Shown in pieces: positions 10,045-18,588 of a DNA stretch of 64,000 bases (its first letter is position 1; every line of letters begins with the position of its first letter). Source of the DNA: Winogradskyella echinorum (GTDB lineage Bacteria; Bacteroidota; Bacteroidia; Flavobacteriales; Flavobacteriaceae); assembly GCF_014297365.1 (NCBI RefSeq), contig NZ_JACOQD010000002.1, positions 558,001 through 622,000 on the forward strand. Direction: 5' to 3'. The position numbers were made by a program, and so were the translations under genes. The notes below the pieces were generated by a model, which was given only the letters and a program-made list of their open reading frames with translations, did not search any database and was not told the origin of the DNA.

Positions 10045-10977
10045 ATGAATTTTAGAAGAAAATTAATAATTACAGCTACAATCATTGGATTAACAACGTT
10101 TTTGTTAAATACTGTAGCTGCGCAGCAAACACCTTTGTTTTCAGAGTATAATTACAATCCATTTATTATAAATCCTGCTTATGCCGGACTTACACCAAAT
10201 ACGGAATTTTCCATTAGCAATTCTGGGCATTTTAACGCATTTGAAGGTAGCCCAAAAAGTTTTGCATTTAGTGGACATGGCTCTACGAACAGAAAAAAAG
10301 TAGGTCTTGGTCTTGGACTTATTAGTGATCAAATCGGAGTAAGTACATCAACTAGCTTCTTTGCTGCTTACTCTTATAAAATATTCTTTGATTTTGATAG
10401 TGATCGTCCTTATTGGCAAAACTATACGCCTGGCGTGTTGTCTTTTGGAATTTCTGGGGGATTGCAGCGATATTCGGAAAATCTAACAGAACTTGGAATT
10501 GTAAATGACGATGTATTTGCAGAAGATATCAATGCTATGGTCCCAACTATTGGCTTCGGTTTTCTTTTTAATCATAGCTCTTTCTATGTTGGATTTTCGT
10601 CTCCAAATGTTTTAGGCGATGCTTTAGTTTCAGATAAAAGTTTTAATATCACCAATACATATTATGGCTATTTTGGATATCGCTTTTTTAACAATCGCTT
10701 TAAGGATTTAATAATTAAACCAAATATTTTATTAAAACATCAGCAAGGTGCACCATTACAAGCAGATATTAATATCGCTGTAAGTGTTAGAAACAAATTT
10801 GAAGTCGGAGCTGGTTATAGAACTAGCAATTCTTATAACGTGTTAGCAGGCCTCTATTTGTTTAATAACTTCAGAGTTATTTATAACTATAATATCGCCA
10901 CAAATAATTCACCATTAGGAAATACTCATGGCTTTATCTTAAGTTATCAAATGAAAAATGGATATAGCAATGATTAG
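10045..10977 (+). CDS. PorP/SprF family type IX secretion system membrane protein
   Basis: A 310-residue protein with a signal peptide ending in VAAQQ, followed by the family hallmark P-L-F-S-E-Y-N-Y-N-P-F-I-I-N-P-A-Y-A-G at mature residues 2-20. The rest is rich in aromatic, glycine-flanked beta strands, consistent with an outer-membrane barrel. SprF of Flavobacterium johnsoniae is needed for secretion of the adhesin SprB, and SprF paralogues commonly sit immediately after large type B sorting-domain proteins. Here only 4 nt separate the gene from the 2562-residue adhesin, so the pair is almost certainly one operon. A dedicated role in exporting that adhesin is inferred. Confidence 0.93.
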   Translation: MNFRRKLIITATIIGLTTFLLNTVAAQQTPLFSEYNYNPFIINPAYAGLTPNTEFSISNSGHFNAFEGSPKSFAFSGHGSTNRKKVGLGLGLISDQIGVSTSTSFFAAYSYKIFFDFDSDRPYWQNYTPGVLSFGISGGLQRYSENLTELGIVNDDVFAEDINAMVPTIGFGFLFNHSSFYVGFSSPNVLGDALVSDKSFNITNTYYGYFGYRFFNNRFKDLIIKPNILLKHQQGAPLQADINIAVSVRNKFEVGAGYRTSNSYNVLAGLYLFNNFRVIYNYNIATNNSPLGNTHGFILSYQMKNGYSND

Positions 10978-11080
10978 GCTCGCTCTAAAGCTTGTCATTT
11001 ATATCAAATAAACTTTTAAGAAAATCTTGTAAATTTTTCAATTAGAATTTCAATAACTTTAGCATACACAAAATGACTAA

Positions 11081-11665
11081 ATGAATATTGCAATTTTAAT
11101 CCTCGCAGCAGGTAGCTCATCTCGTATGGGAGTTGCTAAACAGTTATTGCCTGCTGGTGACACGACACTCCTTGGAATTGCCATTAATAATGCACTACAA
11201 ACTAAAGTCAGAAACATCTATTGTGTCCTAGGTGCTAAAGCAGATGAAATTCAAAATTCTATAAAAGTCAAAGACATTGAATTTATTATTAACTCTGACT
11301 ATAAAACAGGTCTAAGTTCTAGTATTAAAAAAGGAATTAATCATTTACAATCTCAAAATTATGATGCTATTTTAATGACGTTAGGAGATCAACCTTATGT
11401 TGATTTTAACATTTTGAATGAAATGATTAACGTCTTCAAAACTCAACCTCATAAAATAATAGCCTCAGGATATGGTGAGAAAGTTGGTATACCTGTAATT
11501 ATTCCAAAACACTATTATCAAGAATTTTTGAAATTAACAGGAGATAAAGGTGCTAAACAATTCTTAAATAATAACACAGAACAAATCGTGGTTTTTAATA
11601 ATGAGCATTTAATGGATATTGATACTAAAGAAGACTATGAAAGTTACTTAAAATCAATTATTTAA
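11081..11665 (+). CDS. MocA-like molybdenum cofactor nucleotidyltransferase
   Basis: A 194-residue NTP-transferase. The N-terminal LAAGSSSRMGVAKQLL (residues 7-22) is the nucleotide-binding loop of the MobA/MocA family. 'TLGDQPYVD' (about residues 99-107) is the metal-binding acidic motif. 'DIDTKEDYES' near the C-terminus is also typical. MocA adds CMP to molybdopterin to form the cytosine-dinucleotide cofactor used by xanthine-dehydrogenase-family enzymes. The two following genes encode exactly such an enzyme, so I infer that this protein matures its cofactor. The start ATG at 11081 is the first methionine of the frame. Confidence 0.88.
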   Translation: MNIAILILAAGSSSRMGVAKQLLPAGDTTLLGIAINNALQTKVRNIYCVLGAKADEIQNSIKVKDIEFIINSDYKTGLSSSIKKGINHLQSQNYDAILMTLGDQPYVDFNILNEMINVFKTQPHKIIASGYGEKVGIPVIIPKHYYQEFLKLTGDKGAKQFLNNNTEQIVVFNNEHLMDIDTKEDYESYLKSII

Positions 11666-11703
11666 AATAAAAACTTTAACTTTAGAGTAATTAAATAAAG
11701 ACT

Positions 11704-12165
11704 ATGGCAAGCTATAATTTAAAAATAAACGGAAAAAATGTGAACGTCGTTGCAGACACAGACACTCCTCTACTCTGGGTACTCAGAGACGAACTCAATT
11801 TAGTAGGTACAAAATTTGGTTGCGGCATTGGGCAATGTGGTGCATGTACAGTACATATTGATGGCGTGGCAACACGTAGTTGTCTATTACCAGCTTCGCG
11901 ATTAGAAGATTCTGAAATTACAACAATTGAAGGCTTAGCAAATGATAAAATGCATCCTGTACAAGAAGCTTGGAAAGAGCTAGATGTGCCGCAGTGTGGT
12001 TATTGCCAAGCCGGACAAATAATGACAGCAACTTCGTTTTTAAAGCAAAATCCTAATCCAGATAATGAATCTATTAGAAATGCTATGCATGGAAATCTTT
12101 GTCGTTGTGCAAGCTATAATAGAATTGAAAAAGCAGTTGCCTTAGCTGCTAAAAAAATGTCTTAA
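11704..12165 (+). CDS. iorA: (2Fe-2S) small subunit of a molybdenum hydroxylase (IorA-like)
   Basis: A 153-residue electron-transfer subunit. Cys40, Cys45, Cys48 and Cys60 form the plant-ferredoxin-type 2Fe-2S site (CGIGQCGAC). Cys98, Cys101, Cys133 and Cys135 (CGYC ... CRC) form the second cluster close to the molybdenum cofactor. Length and motifs match isoquinoline 1-oxidoreductase alpha-type subunits, which lack an FAD domain. It lies 38 nt after the MocA-like gene and 11 nt before the large subunit, so the three look like one operon. The protein has no signal of its own and is probably exported by riding with the Tat-signal-bearing large subunit. Confidence 0.92.
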   Translation: MASYNLKINGKNVNVVADTDTPLLWVLRDELNLVGTKFGCGIGQCGACTVHIDGVATRSCLLPASRLEDSEITTIEGLANDKMHPVQEAWKELDVPQCGYCQAGQIMTATSFLKQNPNPDNESIRNAMHGNLCRCASYNRIEKAVALAAKKMS

Positions 12166-12176
12166 GTTGATATACT

Positions 12177-14336
12177 ATGAAAAAAAACAACAAAATAACA
12201 TTTAGCAGACGTAATTTTATAAGAACATCTGCTCTTGCCAGCGGAGGACTTTTAATTGGCTTTAATTTTTTAAACTCGTGTAAAGAAGCCGCCGTTCCAC
12301 CAGTTGATGTTTCGCAACTCAACTTCAATGATTTTAATGCATTTATAAAAATCGCTAACAATGGATATGTCACGATATTTTCTCCAAACCCTGAAATTGG
12401 TCAAGGAGTAAAAACATCCATGCCAATGCTTATCGCCGAAGAATTAGATGTACCATGGGATCATGTTTCTGTAGAACAAGGCGCTCTAGATACAGAAAAT
12501 TTTCAGAGACAAGTTGCGGGTGGTAGCCAGTCTATTCGTTTTGGTTGGGAAGCATTAAGACAAACAGGTGCTACTGCAAAACAAATGCTGGTAAATGCTG
12601 CTGCTGCTAAATGGGGAGTTGATGCGTCAACTTGTAAAGCTTCAGATGGCATTATAAAAAATGCTAACGGTGACAAATTAGGTTATGGTGATGTTGTTAA
12701 TGAAGCTGCTGTATTAGAAGTTCCCGAAAATGTAACTTTAAAAGAACCTAAAGACTTTAAAATAATAGGTAAAGATGCTATCAATGTAGATATAGATAAA
12801 ATCGTAACAGGAAAACCATTATTTGGTTTAGATTATACTGTTGAAGGAATGAAATACGTATCGGTTGCACGTCCACCAGCATTTGGTCAAAAGATAAATT
12901 CCTTTGACGCTACTGAAGCAAAAGCCGTTAATGGAGTTTATGACGTTGTACAACTTGGAGATAAAATTGCTGTCTTAGCATCTAATACTTGGGCTGCAAT
13001 GAAAGGAAAAAAAGCCTTGAAAGTTGAATGGAAAAATGATGGCACTCTAGAAAGTACAGCTAAACATGATAAGGAATTAAACAAAATCTTAGGCGGCAAT
13101 AATTTAGATGTACGTCGTGAAGATGGAAACGTAAAAAAAGCATTTGCCGAAGCAGATAAAGTTATTGAACGCACCTACGAATCACCATTTCTACCGCATA
13201 ATTGTATGGAACCAATGAATTTCTATGCAAACGTTACTGATGATAAGGTACATCTAGTAGGACCAATACAAACACCAGCTGGTACAGCTAGTAGAATTGC
13301 AAAACTCATAGAAAGAAACCCAGAGGAAATTCATTTAGAAATGACTCGAATGGGAGGCGGTTTTGGTAGACGACTCTACGGAGATTTTGCATTAGAAGCT
13401 GCCGAAATTTCTAATATTACCAAACAACCTGTTAAAGTTGTATTTTCTAGAGAAGATGATATGGCTGCAGGTATCTATAGACCAGCTATAAAATACAGAA
13501 TTAAAGCGTCAATTAAAGATGGAAAAGTAACAGGTTATAACCTACGCGAAGCGGCAATCAACTCTAATATGTATGGATTAATTCCTAATTTCTTTCCTGC
13601 TGGCGCCATTGAAAATTATAAAGTTGAATCTGGAAATTATAGAAGTAATATTACAACAGGAGCATGGCGTGCGCCCTACACTAACTTTTTAGCTTTTGCA
13701 GAACAAAGTTTCTTCGATGAGTTAGCAACAGAATTAAATATTGACCCAATACAATTAAGATTAGATTTATTAGCAAATGTAGAAGATGGAAAAGATCCTT
13801 CTATTGAGTATTCTGCAAAAAGAATGATAGACACCATTAAACTCGCTAAAGCAAAAAGTAATTGGGGAAAAAGCAATAATGGAACTCATCAAGGATTTTC
13901 TGCCTATTACAGTCATAACACACATGTGGCTGAAGTGGTCGATATAATTATGAAAGATGGTATGCCATCTGTTGAAAAAGTAACAGTTGCGGTTGATTGT
14001 GGAATTGTTGTAAATCCTACAGGAGCTAAAAACCAAATTGAAGGTGGTGTTATTGATGGAATTGGCCATGCTATGTATGGAGATTTTTCTTTTGAAAATG
14101 GAAAACCTCAAGATGTCAATTTTAATACCTATCGCTTAATTAGAATGAAAGAAACTCCTATAGTTGAAACTTATTTTGTTAAAAACGAGTTATCACCTAC
14201 TGGTTTAGGAGAACCAGGACTTCCTCCTGCAGGTGGCGCTTTGGCAAATGCTATCAAAGCTGCAACTGGTGAGATTTTAACAAAGCAACCTTTTTTAAAA
14301 TCCTTAAAGAATCTAGAAACTAATTTAAAAACCTAG
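12177..14336 (+). CDS. iorB: Molybdopterin-binding large subunit of an aldehyde/isoquinoline-type oxidoreductase (IorB-like)
   Basis: A 719-residue xanthine-dehydrogenase-family catalytic subunit. Residues 1-35 are a twin-arginine signal (SRRNFIRTSALASGG, R11-R12), so the folded holoenzyme is likely sent to the periplasm. 'GQGVKTSMPMLIAEEL' and 'RMGGGFGRR' are cofactor-binding loops. 'GEPGLPPAGGALANAI' (E679) carries the catalytic glutamate that activates the Mo-OH group. Members hydroxylate aldehydes or N-heterocycles with water as oxygen donor, and the substrate here is unknown. No XdhC-like maturation gene is in the window. A strong hairpin terminator follows at 14356. Confidence 0.9.
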   Translation: MKKNNKITFSRRNFIRTSALASGGLLIGFNFLNSCKEAAVPPVDVSQLNFNDFNAFIKIANNGYVTIFSPNPEIGQGVKTSMPMLIAEELDVPWDHVSVEQGALDTENFQRQVAGGSQSIRFGWEALRQTGATAKQMLVNAAAAKWGVDASTCKASDGIIKNANGDKLGYGDVVNEAAVLEVPENVTLKEPKDFKIIGKDAINVDIDKIVTGKPLFGLDYTVEGMKYVSVARPPAFGQKINSFDATEAKAVNGVYDVVQLGDKIAVLASNTWAAMKGKKALKVEWKNDGTLESTAKHDKELNKILGGNNLDVRREDGNVKKAFAEADKVIERTYESPFLPHNCMEPMNFYANVTDDKVHLVGPIQTPAGTASRIAKLIERNPEEIHLEMTRMGGGFGRRLYGDFALEAAEISNITKQPVKVVFSREDDMAAGIYRPAIKYRIKASIKDGKVTGYNLREAAINSNMYGLIPNFFPAGAIENYKVESGNYRSNITTGAWRAPYTNFLAFAEQSFFDELATELNIDPIQLRLDLLANVEDGKDPSIEYSAKRMIDTIKLAKAKSNWGKSNNGTHQGFSAYYSHNTHVAEVVDIIMKDGMPSVEKVTVAVDCGIVVNPTGAKNQIEGGVIDGIGHAMYGDFSFENGKPQDVNFNTYRLIRMKETPIVETYFVKNELSPTGLGEPGLPPAGGALANAIKAATGEILTKQPFLKSLKNLETNLKT

Positions 14337-14355
14337 AGTTTAAAATATATTCTAA

Positions 14356-14395
14356 TAAAAGAGCCAAGTATAAATTACTTGGCTCTTTTATTGGT
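14356..14395 (+). terminator. Rho-independent terminator after the molybdoenzyme operon
   Basis: A perfect 15-bp stem (14356-14370 with 14376-14390, core AAGAGCCAAGTA) closes a 5-nt loop and is followed by a T-rich run. It ends the mocA-iorA-iorB operon. The stem is symmetrical and A/T-flanked, so it may work both ways, but no minus-strand gene needs it. Confidence 0.9.
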
Positions 14396-14456
14396 TTTAA
14401 TATTACACACCACCATTCAGAATATTTATTGACATGTACTAACCACATCTAAATCT

Positions 14457-14499
14457 TGATTAATATCATGTTTAAGCATTTTTTTTTGATTTAAATTTA
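14457..14499 (+). promoter_or_regulatory. FNR-type box plus -7 element for the USP gene at 14519
   Basis: The palindrome TGATTAATATCA lies at 14457-14468. The -7-like element TAAATTTA lies at 14492-14499, 29.5 nt from the box centre. The gene starts 20 nt further on. The spacing equals that of eleven other promoters in this window. Confidence 0.7.
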
Positions 14500-14518
14500 T
14501 AATCTACAATAAAATAAG

Positions 14519-15349
14519 ATGAGAAACATATTACTACTTACCGATTTTTCGAAAAATGCATTAAACGCCATACATTATGCAATCAACCTTTATGGAAGCA
14601 AATGTAAATATTACATTCTTCATGTAAAGCGTTCAACTTCATATACTACAGATGATATCTTAACCGCTGGAAATGAAAGTATTTACGATTCAATCTTTAA
14701 AAACGATAAAAATGAATTAGAAAGTGTAGTAACAGATTTAAAAAACAAGTTTCAACCAACAACATTGAATATTGAAACTATTATGGATTTCGATGTGTTA
14801 ACAGATGCTGTTAATCAGGTTGTGAAATCAAAAAATATAGATTTAGTTGTTATGGGAACAAATGGCGCTACTGGTGCCAAAGAGGTTATATTTGGAAGCA
14901 ATACCATTAACGTTATACGAAAGGTTAATTGCGATACACTCGTTATCCCTGAGAATTTTGAGTATAGAAAAATAAAAGAAATTGTTTTGCCTCTAGATGC
15001 TTTAGACTCTGTTATCGGCCAACCTTTTTCTCGAATTCTTGAATTTGTAAAAAGTTACGAGAGTAAATTACACCTTTTAAGAATTAACCAAAATGGAAGT
15101 ATTCCTAACTCACAACTTAGCGATAAAGAAGGTATAAATACACTTTCTAAAGAAATGTCGTATAGTTATAACATTATAAATAATATCCCTATGCATTACG
15201 CTGTGAGTGGATTTATTCAAACACAAAACATAGATTTAATGATACTTATAGAGCAAAAAGAATTAATGTTCGAGCGATTTTTTATGGGATCTACAACTAC
15301 CAAAATTGGTAATAACCTCACTGTTCCTCTTATGGTATTCCACAGCTAA
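14519..15349 (+). CDS. Universal stress protein, two-domain
   Basis: A 276-residue UspA-family protein. The first domain (about 1-145) starts LLTDFSKNALNAI and holds the ATP-binding motif G-2x-G-9x-G-S (GTNG...FGS) at about residues 115-129. The second half is a divergent Usp fold that has lost this motif. Two-domain USPs of this size are characteristic of Bacteroidota and are usually induced by starvation, low oxygen or redox stress. This copy stands alone on the plus strand, separated from its five relatives at 19.9-25.4 kb, but has the same FNR-type promoter. The minus-strand lipoprotein gene downstream converges on it. Confidence 0.9.
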   Translation: MRNILLLTDFSKNALNAIHYAINLYGSKCKYYILHVKRSTSYTTDDILTAGNESIYDSIFKNDKNELESVVTDLKNKFQPTTLNIETIMDFDVLTDAVNQVVKSKNIDLVVMGTNGATGAKEVIFGSNTINVIRKVNCDTLVIPENFEYRKIKEIVLPLDALDSVIGQPFSRILEFVKSYESKLHLLRINQNGSIPNSQLSDKEGINTLSKEMSYSYNIINNIPMHYAVSGFIQTQNIDLMILIEQKELMFERFFMGSTTTKIGNNLTVPLMVFHS

Positions 15350-15399
15350 AAAGCTAGAATAGACTAACTTGTGAAGAAATCTGTTAATCCATTAAGATT

Positions 15400-16035
15400 T
15401 TATTCAATCTTGGCTATAATTTGTTCTTCCTCCAATACTTCAACAGCTAATTTAACATAATCCTTAACTGTCTTTTTAATGGCTCTAGGATCTGCTATAT
15501 TAATGTACCCTTTCCAAATAAGCTGCCTTGCTTTTGTTGGGCAAATACAATAAATTGAGGTTTCTGCATTATAGATAGTGTATTTTTCAATGTTATTGGG
15601 ATTATAATAACTCTCTTCATACATTAAATAATCATCCTTAAATTGTCTATAGGTTTGCTCATAGGATTTAAAATTTAATAAGTAGCGACTCTTATTTTCA
15701 ATACCGATTATTTTCGTTAGGATAATTGTGTCGTAACCTTCTTTTGTGAGTTTACTTTCTAAATTTTCTAACTCAGCCTCAGTTAATATTTCTGTTTGAG
15801 AAGTAGTATCTAGAATAATATGACCCATCATTACTTCATTGCCTCTAAGTTCTAACTCCTTCTTTAAGGCCATCTCAAATTCTTGCTTAGCCACTTCATC
15901 TGAAGTTAAGCCAACCACTAAAACTTTATATGGGTCGTAAATACCAATATCTGGATTCTTCCAACTATCCACTAATCTTGCTGAAGAACAACTTGTTAAG
16001 ATTACAGAAAATATAAGTAGTGTGATTTTTTTCAT
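15400..16035 (-). CDS. Putative lipoprotein of unknown function (DUF4136-like features)
   Basis: A 211-residue protein starting with a lipoprotein signal: hydrophobic residues 5-14 and lipobox L-T-S-C (Cys16). The mature region SSARLVDSWKNPD resembles the opening of DUF4136-type lipoproteins, with alternating strands and a K-V-L-V-V-G-L strand near residue 38. No catalytic motif is visible. It follows the 149-residue coiled-coil gene by 14 nt, suggesting co-transcription. The position beside hsp20 and among USPs suggests an envelope-stress role, but that is inference. Confidence 0.7.
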   Translation of the reverse strand: MKKITLLIFSVILTSCSSARLVDSWKNPDIGIYDPYKVLVVGLTSDEVAKQEFEMALKKELELRGNEVMMGHIILDTTSQTEILTEAELENLESKLTKEGYDTIILTKIIGIENKSRYLLNFKSYEQTYRQFKDDYLMYEESYYNPNNIEKYTIYNAETSIYCICPTKARQLIWKGYINIADPRAIKKTVKDYVKLAVEVLEEEQIIAKIE

Positions 16036-16049
16036 GGGTTTATTTTAAC

Positions 16050-16499
16050 TTATTTTCTATCTAGTAATCTCCTATTCTTTTCATCCTTTTTAATCGTCTT
16101 AATAATATCAAAAAGTTGCTTTTTTAGCATTATATAATCTTTTTTGAATTGATTTACCTCCACGATTATGCCTCTATGTTCTTTTTTGTAGGCCTCTTCT
16201 TGCTTAGGCTGGTCTATGCCATCTAACATTATTTCTAATTCATTTTCATGCACTTTTAAAGCTTCAATTAAAAGATTGTTCTTTTTTTGTGATCTATTTA
16301 TGGCATCAATGATTTCTTTATTGTGCGAAAATTTTTCTGGATCAATCATCTGTAAGGTGTATGATTTTATAAGATCCTCGAAAAACAAATGTTCATCTCT
16401 TATAAACCTTAACTCAGATAACCAATCTTGAGAATGTTTGTGCATTTCCTCTGCACTTAACCACTCTATATAGCGCGCTTGTGTTTGTATCGTTTTCAT
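16050..16499 (-). CDS. Hypothetical helical cytoplasmic protein
   Basis: A 149-residue, charged, almost entirely helical protein with no signal or membrane segment. Heptad-like stretches from about residue 85 to 145 suggest a coiled coil. The first third has 'WLSAEEMHKHSQDWLSELRFIRDEH', which looks like an amphipathic helix pair. I recognise no family. It sits between hsp20 (64 nt upstream, with a terminator hairpin in the gap) and a lipoprotein gene (14 nt downstream). Leakage through the hairpin could place it partly under the hsp20 promoter. Confidence 0.65.
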   Translation of the reverse strand: MKTIQTQARYIEWLSAEEMHKHSQDWLSELRFIRDEHLFFEDLIKSYTLQMIDPEKFSHNKEIIDAINRSQKKNNLLIEALKVHENELEIMLDGIDQPKQEEAYKKEHRGIIVEVNQFKKDYIMLKKQLFDIIKTIKKDEKNRRLLDRK

Positions 16500-16515
16500 A
16501 ATATCTATTTTAAAT

Positions 16516-16556
16516 AAAAAAGCAGAAAGTAGTCCTTAACACTACCATCTGCTTTT
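16516..16556 (-). terminator. Terminator hairpin downstream of hsp20
   Basis: Interrupted stem: 16518-16526 pairs with 16548-16556 (AAAAGCAGA) and 16529-16533 with 16541-16545 (GTAGT). Read leftward it ends in a run of T. It lies between hsp20 and the 149-residue gene and would attenuate read-through. Confidence 0.75.
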
Positions 16557-16563
16557 GTAATTG

Positions 16564-17016
16564 TTAAAGAACTTCAATAACCTTTTTAGTTGTTTCTTTA
16601 ACTTCTTCTTTTTTCTGAAGATTTAGCTTTAGAATACCGTTTTCATAACTTGCCATAACATCCTGATCCGTATTTACAGTTTTTGGAAGTTTCAATGATC
16701 TTTTAAACGAATTGTAACTAAATTCTCTGCGAGTGTAGTCCTCTTTTTTTTCTTCAGATTCTTTCTGTTTTTCACCGCATACTTTTAGCATATTGTCCTC
16801 AATGGTGACCTCAAAATCCTTTTTAGAAAATCCTGGTGCTGCAAATTCAATTTCAAAATCATCCTCATGTTCTTTTACGTTCATTGCAGGCATTAAACTG
16901 TCTTCTTCAAAAAAGTCATCGTTAAAAAAATCATCACTGCTTAAAAAGCTTTTTAAGCTATCATTATTCCAGGAAGGGAATAATCTGTTTCTGTTGTTAA
17001 ATTTAATAAGTGACAT
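16564..17016 (-). CDS. Hsp20/alpha-crystallin small heat-shock protein
   Basis: A 150-residue ATP-independent holdase that keeps unfolding proteins soluble. The alpha-crystallin domain spans about residues 43-140. It opens 'MNVKEHEDDFEIEFAAPGFSK', contains the strand pair around 'DNMLKVCGE', and ends with the family signature A-S-Y-E-N-G-I-L-K-L-N-L (about residues 125-136). The acidic N-terminal arm has repeated Phe-Asp patches (DDFFNDDFFEED), as in other bacterial class A sHsps. Its promoter carries an FNR-type box, paralleling the alpha-crystallin HspX in the mycobacterial DosR regulon. Confidence 0.95.
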   Translation of the reverse strand: MSLIKFNNRNRLFPSWNNDSLKSFLSSDDFFNDDFFEEDSLMPAMNVKEHEDDFEIEFAAPGFSKKDFEVTIEDNMLKVCGEKQKESEEKKEDYTRREFSYNSFKRSLKLPKTVNTDQDVMASYENGILKLNLQKKEEVKETTKKVIEVL

Positions 17017-17053
17017 AATTTTAAATTTATTTGATTAAACATTTTATCTATTA

Positions 17054-17096
17054 TAAAATTAAATCACTGAACAAGAATATAAAATGATAAATATCA
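17054..17096 (-). promoter_or_regulatory. FNR-type box plus -7 element for hsp20
   Basis: The box TGATAAATATCA lies at 17085-17096 (half-sites TGATA/TATCA). On the minus strand the -7-like element TAATTTTA lies at 17061-17054, 29.5 nt from the box centre. The hsp20 start is 38 nt downstream of the -7 element. Confidence 0.7.
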
Positions 17097-17204
17097 GCTT
17101 AATAGCATAATTTTAAATTGAATTTAAAACTTTTTTAAACTACCTAGTAAGCAGCTGTTTTTGGGCTAATTCTTAAACTTTATATATTACTATTGTCATA
17201 GTTT

Positions 17205-18578
17205 TTATACTATTTCTTTATACACATCTGCTAATTTAGGGATTGTAGCATTCCAATTAAACTCATCTTTTAGTTTCACTCTAAATGCATCTAACGCTGT
17301 TGGTTCTCCATGAATTAGAAATACTTTTTCCGGACTATTTTTTATATCACTCAACCAATTCAATATATCTTGTTGATCTGCATGAGCAGATAAGCTTTCA
17401 ACACTTTTTATTGTCGCTTTTACGGGATAATATTTACCAAAAAAGCGAATTTCGTGAGCACCTTCTAACAATTGTCTACCTCGAGTGCCTTCGGCCTGGT
17501 AACCTACTAATAAAACTGTTGTAGAAGGTTCGACTATCATTTGCTGTAAATAAGTTAAAACACGACCTCCAGTAACCATACCACTGCCTGCAATAATAAT
17601 TTTTGATCGCCTATCGTCAATGGTTTCCCATGTCTCCTTATAAGATTGAATAATATTTACATGATTACACATAGCGCTATAATCTTCCATAGATAATTTA
17701 TGCCATTTAGGGTATCGTTTAAAAACATCCAAAACATTATTACCCATAGGGCTATCTACAAAAATTGGAATATTTGGAATTTTATTTTTCTTATAGAGTT
17801 GCCACAGTATAAACATTAAGGTTTGTAAGCGCTCAACAGCAAAACTTGGAATTATAAGATTCCCCTTTTTGTTTATAGTTTCTAAAATGATTTCTGATAA
17901 TAAATCTTCAATGTTTTCTTTAGGATGCAACTTATTACCATAAGTACTTTCCACAAATAAAAAATCTGCCCACTCTGGTCTTTTAGGATCATTTAATAAA
18001 TAATCGTTTTGTCTACCAATATCTCCAGAGAATACAAATCGTTTTCCATTAATATCTATTTCAATGAAGGTGGCACCAATAATATGTCCATTATATTGAA
18101 AACGATAAGATATATGATCTGATAGCTGAATCCATTTATCTTCTAATTCTACTTCGAACATTTTTATGGTATTCTCTGCCTCTGAAACTGAATAAAAAGG
18201 AACTGCAGGACTATGTTTTGTATACCGTTCTTTGTTGGCTTTTTCAGCCTCTTCTTCATGGATTTTTGCACTATCTCTTAAGATAATTTCTGCTATAGCT
18301 AAAGTTGGAGCTGTACCAATTATTTTACCAGAAAACCCTTGTTTTATTAAGCGAGGCAAATAACCTACATGATCTAAATGACCATGAGTAAGCAAAACAA
18401 TATCTATAGATTTTACATCTATTGGAAGGTTATCCCAGTTTAACATTCTAAGGTCTTTTAAACCTTGAAACATACCACAATCAACGAGTATATTTTTTTC
18501 TGAAGTCTCTATTAAAAACTTTGAACCTGTTACTACACCTGCAGCACCTAAGAAGTTGATTTTTACAAAATAGTCCAT
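17205..18578 (-). CDS. MBL-fold beta-CASP RNA/DNA-processing hydrolase
   Basis: A 457-residue metallo-beta-lactamase/beta-CASP nuclease related to RNA 3'-end-processing enzymes. The zinc motif H-x-H-x-D-H is at H65-H70 (THGHLDH). The later beta-CASP motifs are 'SAHAD' and 'HGEPTALDAF' near residues 400 and 435. 'AGSGMVTGGRVLTYLQ' is the hallmark loop. I choose the ATG at 18578 rather than an in-frame one at 18617 because homologues begin close to the first beta strand and the upstream gene ends at 18589. The gene follows the ATP-cone nuclease gene by 10 nt, so the two probably act together. Similar pairs occur in anaerobic-stress clusters of other phyla. Confidence 0.9.
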   Translation of the reverse strand: MDYFVKINFLGAAGVVTGSKFLIETSEKNILVDCGMFQGLKDLRMLNWDNLPIDVKSIDIVLLTHGHLDHVGYLPRLIKQGFSGKIIGTAPTLAIAEIILRDSAKIHEEEAEKANKERYTKHSPAVPFYSVSEAENTIKMFEVELEDKWIQLSDHISYRFQYNGHIIGATFIEIDINGKRFVFSGDIGRQNDYLLNDPKRPEWADFLFVESTYGNKLHPKENIEDLLSEIILETINKKGNLIIPSFAVERLQTLMFILWQLYKKNKIPNIPIFVDSPMGNNVLDVFKRYPKWHKLSMEDYSAMCNHVNIIQSYKETWETIDDRRSKIIIAGSGMVTGGRVLTYLQQMIVEPSTTVLLVGYQAEGTRGRQLLEGAHEIRFFGKYYPVKATIKSVESLSAHADQQDILNWLSDIKNSPEKVFLIHGEPTALDAFRVKLKDEFNWNATIPKLADVYKEIV

Positions 18579-18588
18579 ATTTTTTGTT

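Noticed and set aside
11027-11061. TTG ... TAACTTTA as a promoter for the mocA-like gene
   Set aside because: The gap is 24 nt rather than about 19 and the elements are incomplete, so it is too weak to list.
13770-14111. A 113-codon minus-strand frame inside the molybdoenzyme gene
   Set aside because: It lies fully opposite a well-supported catalytic domain and has no family resemblance.
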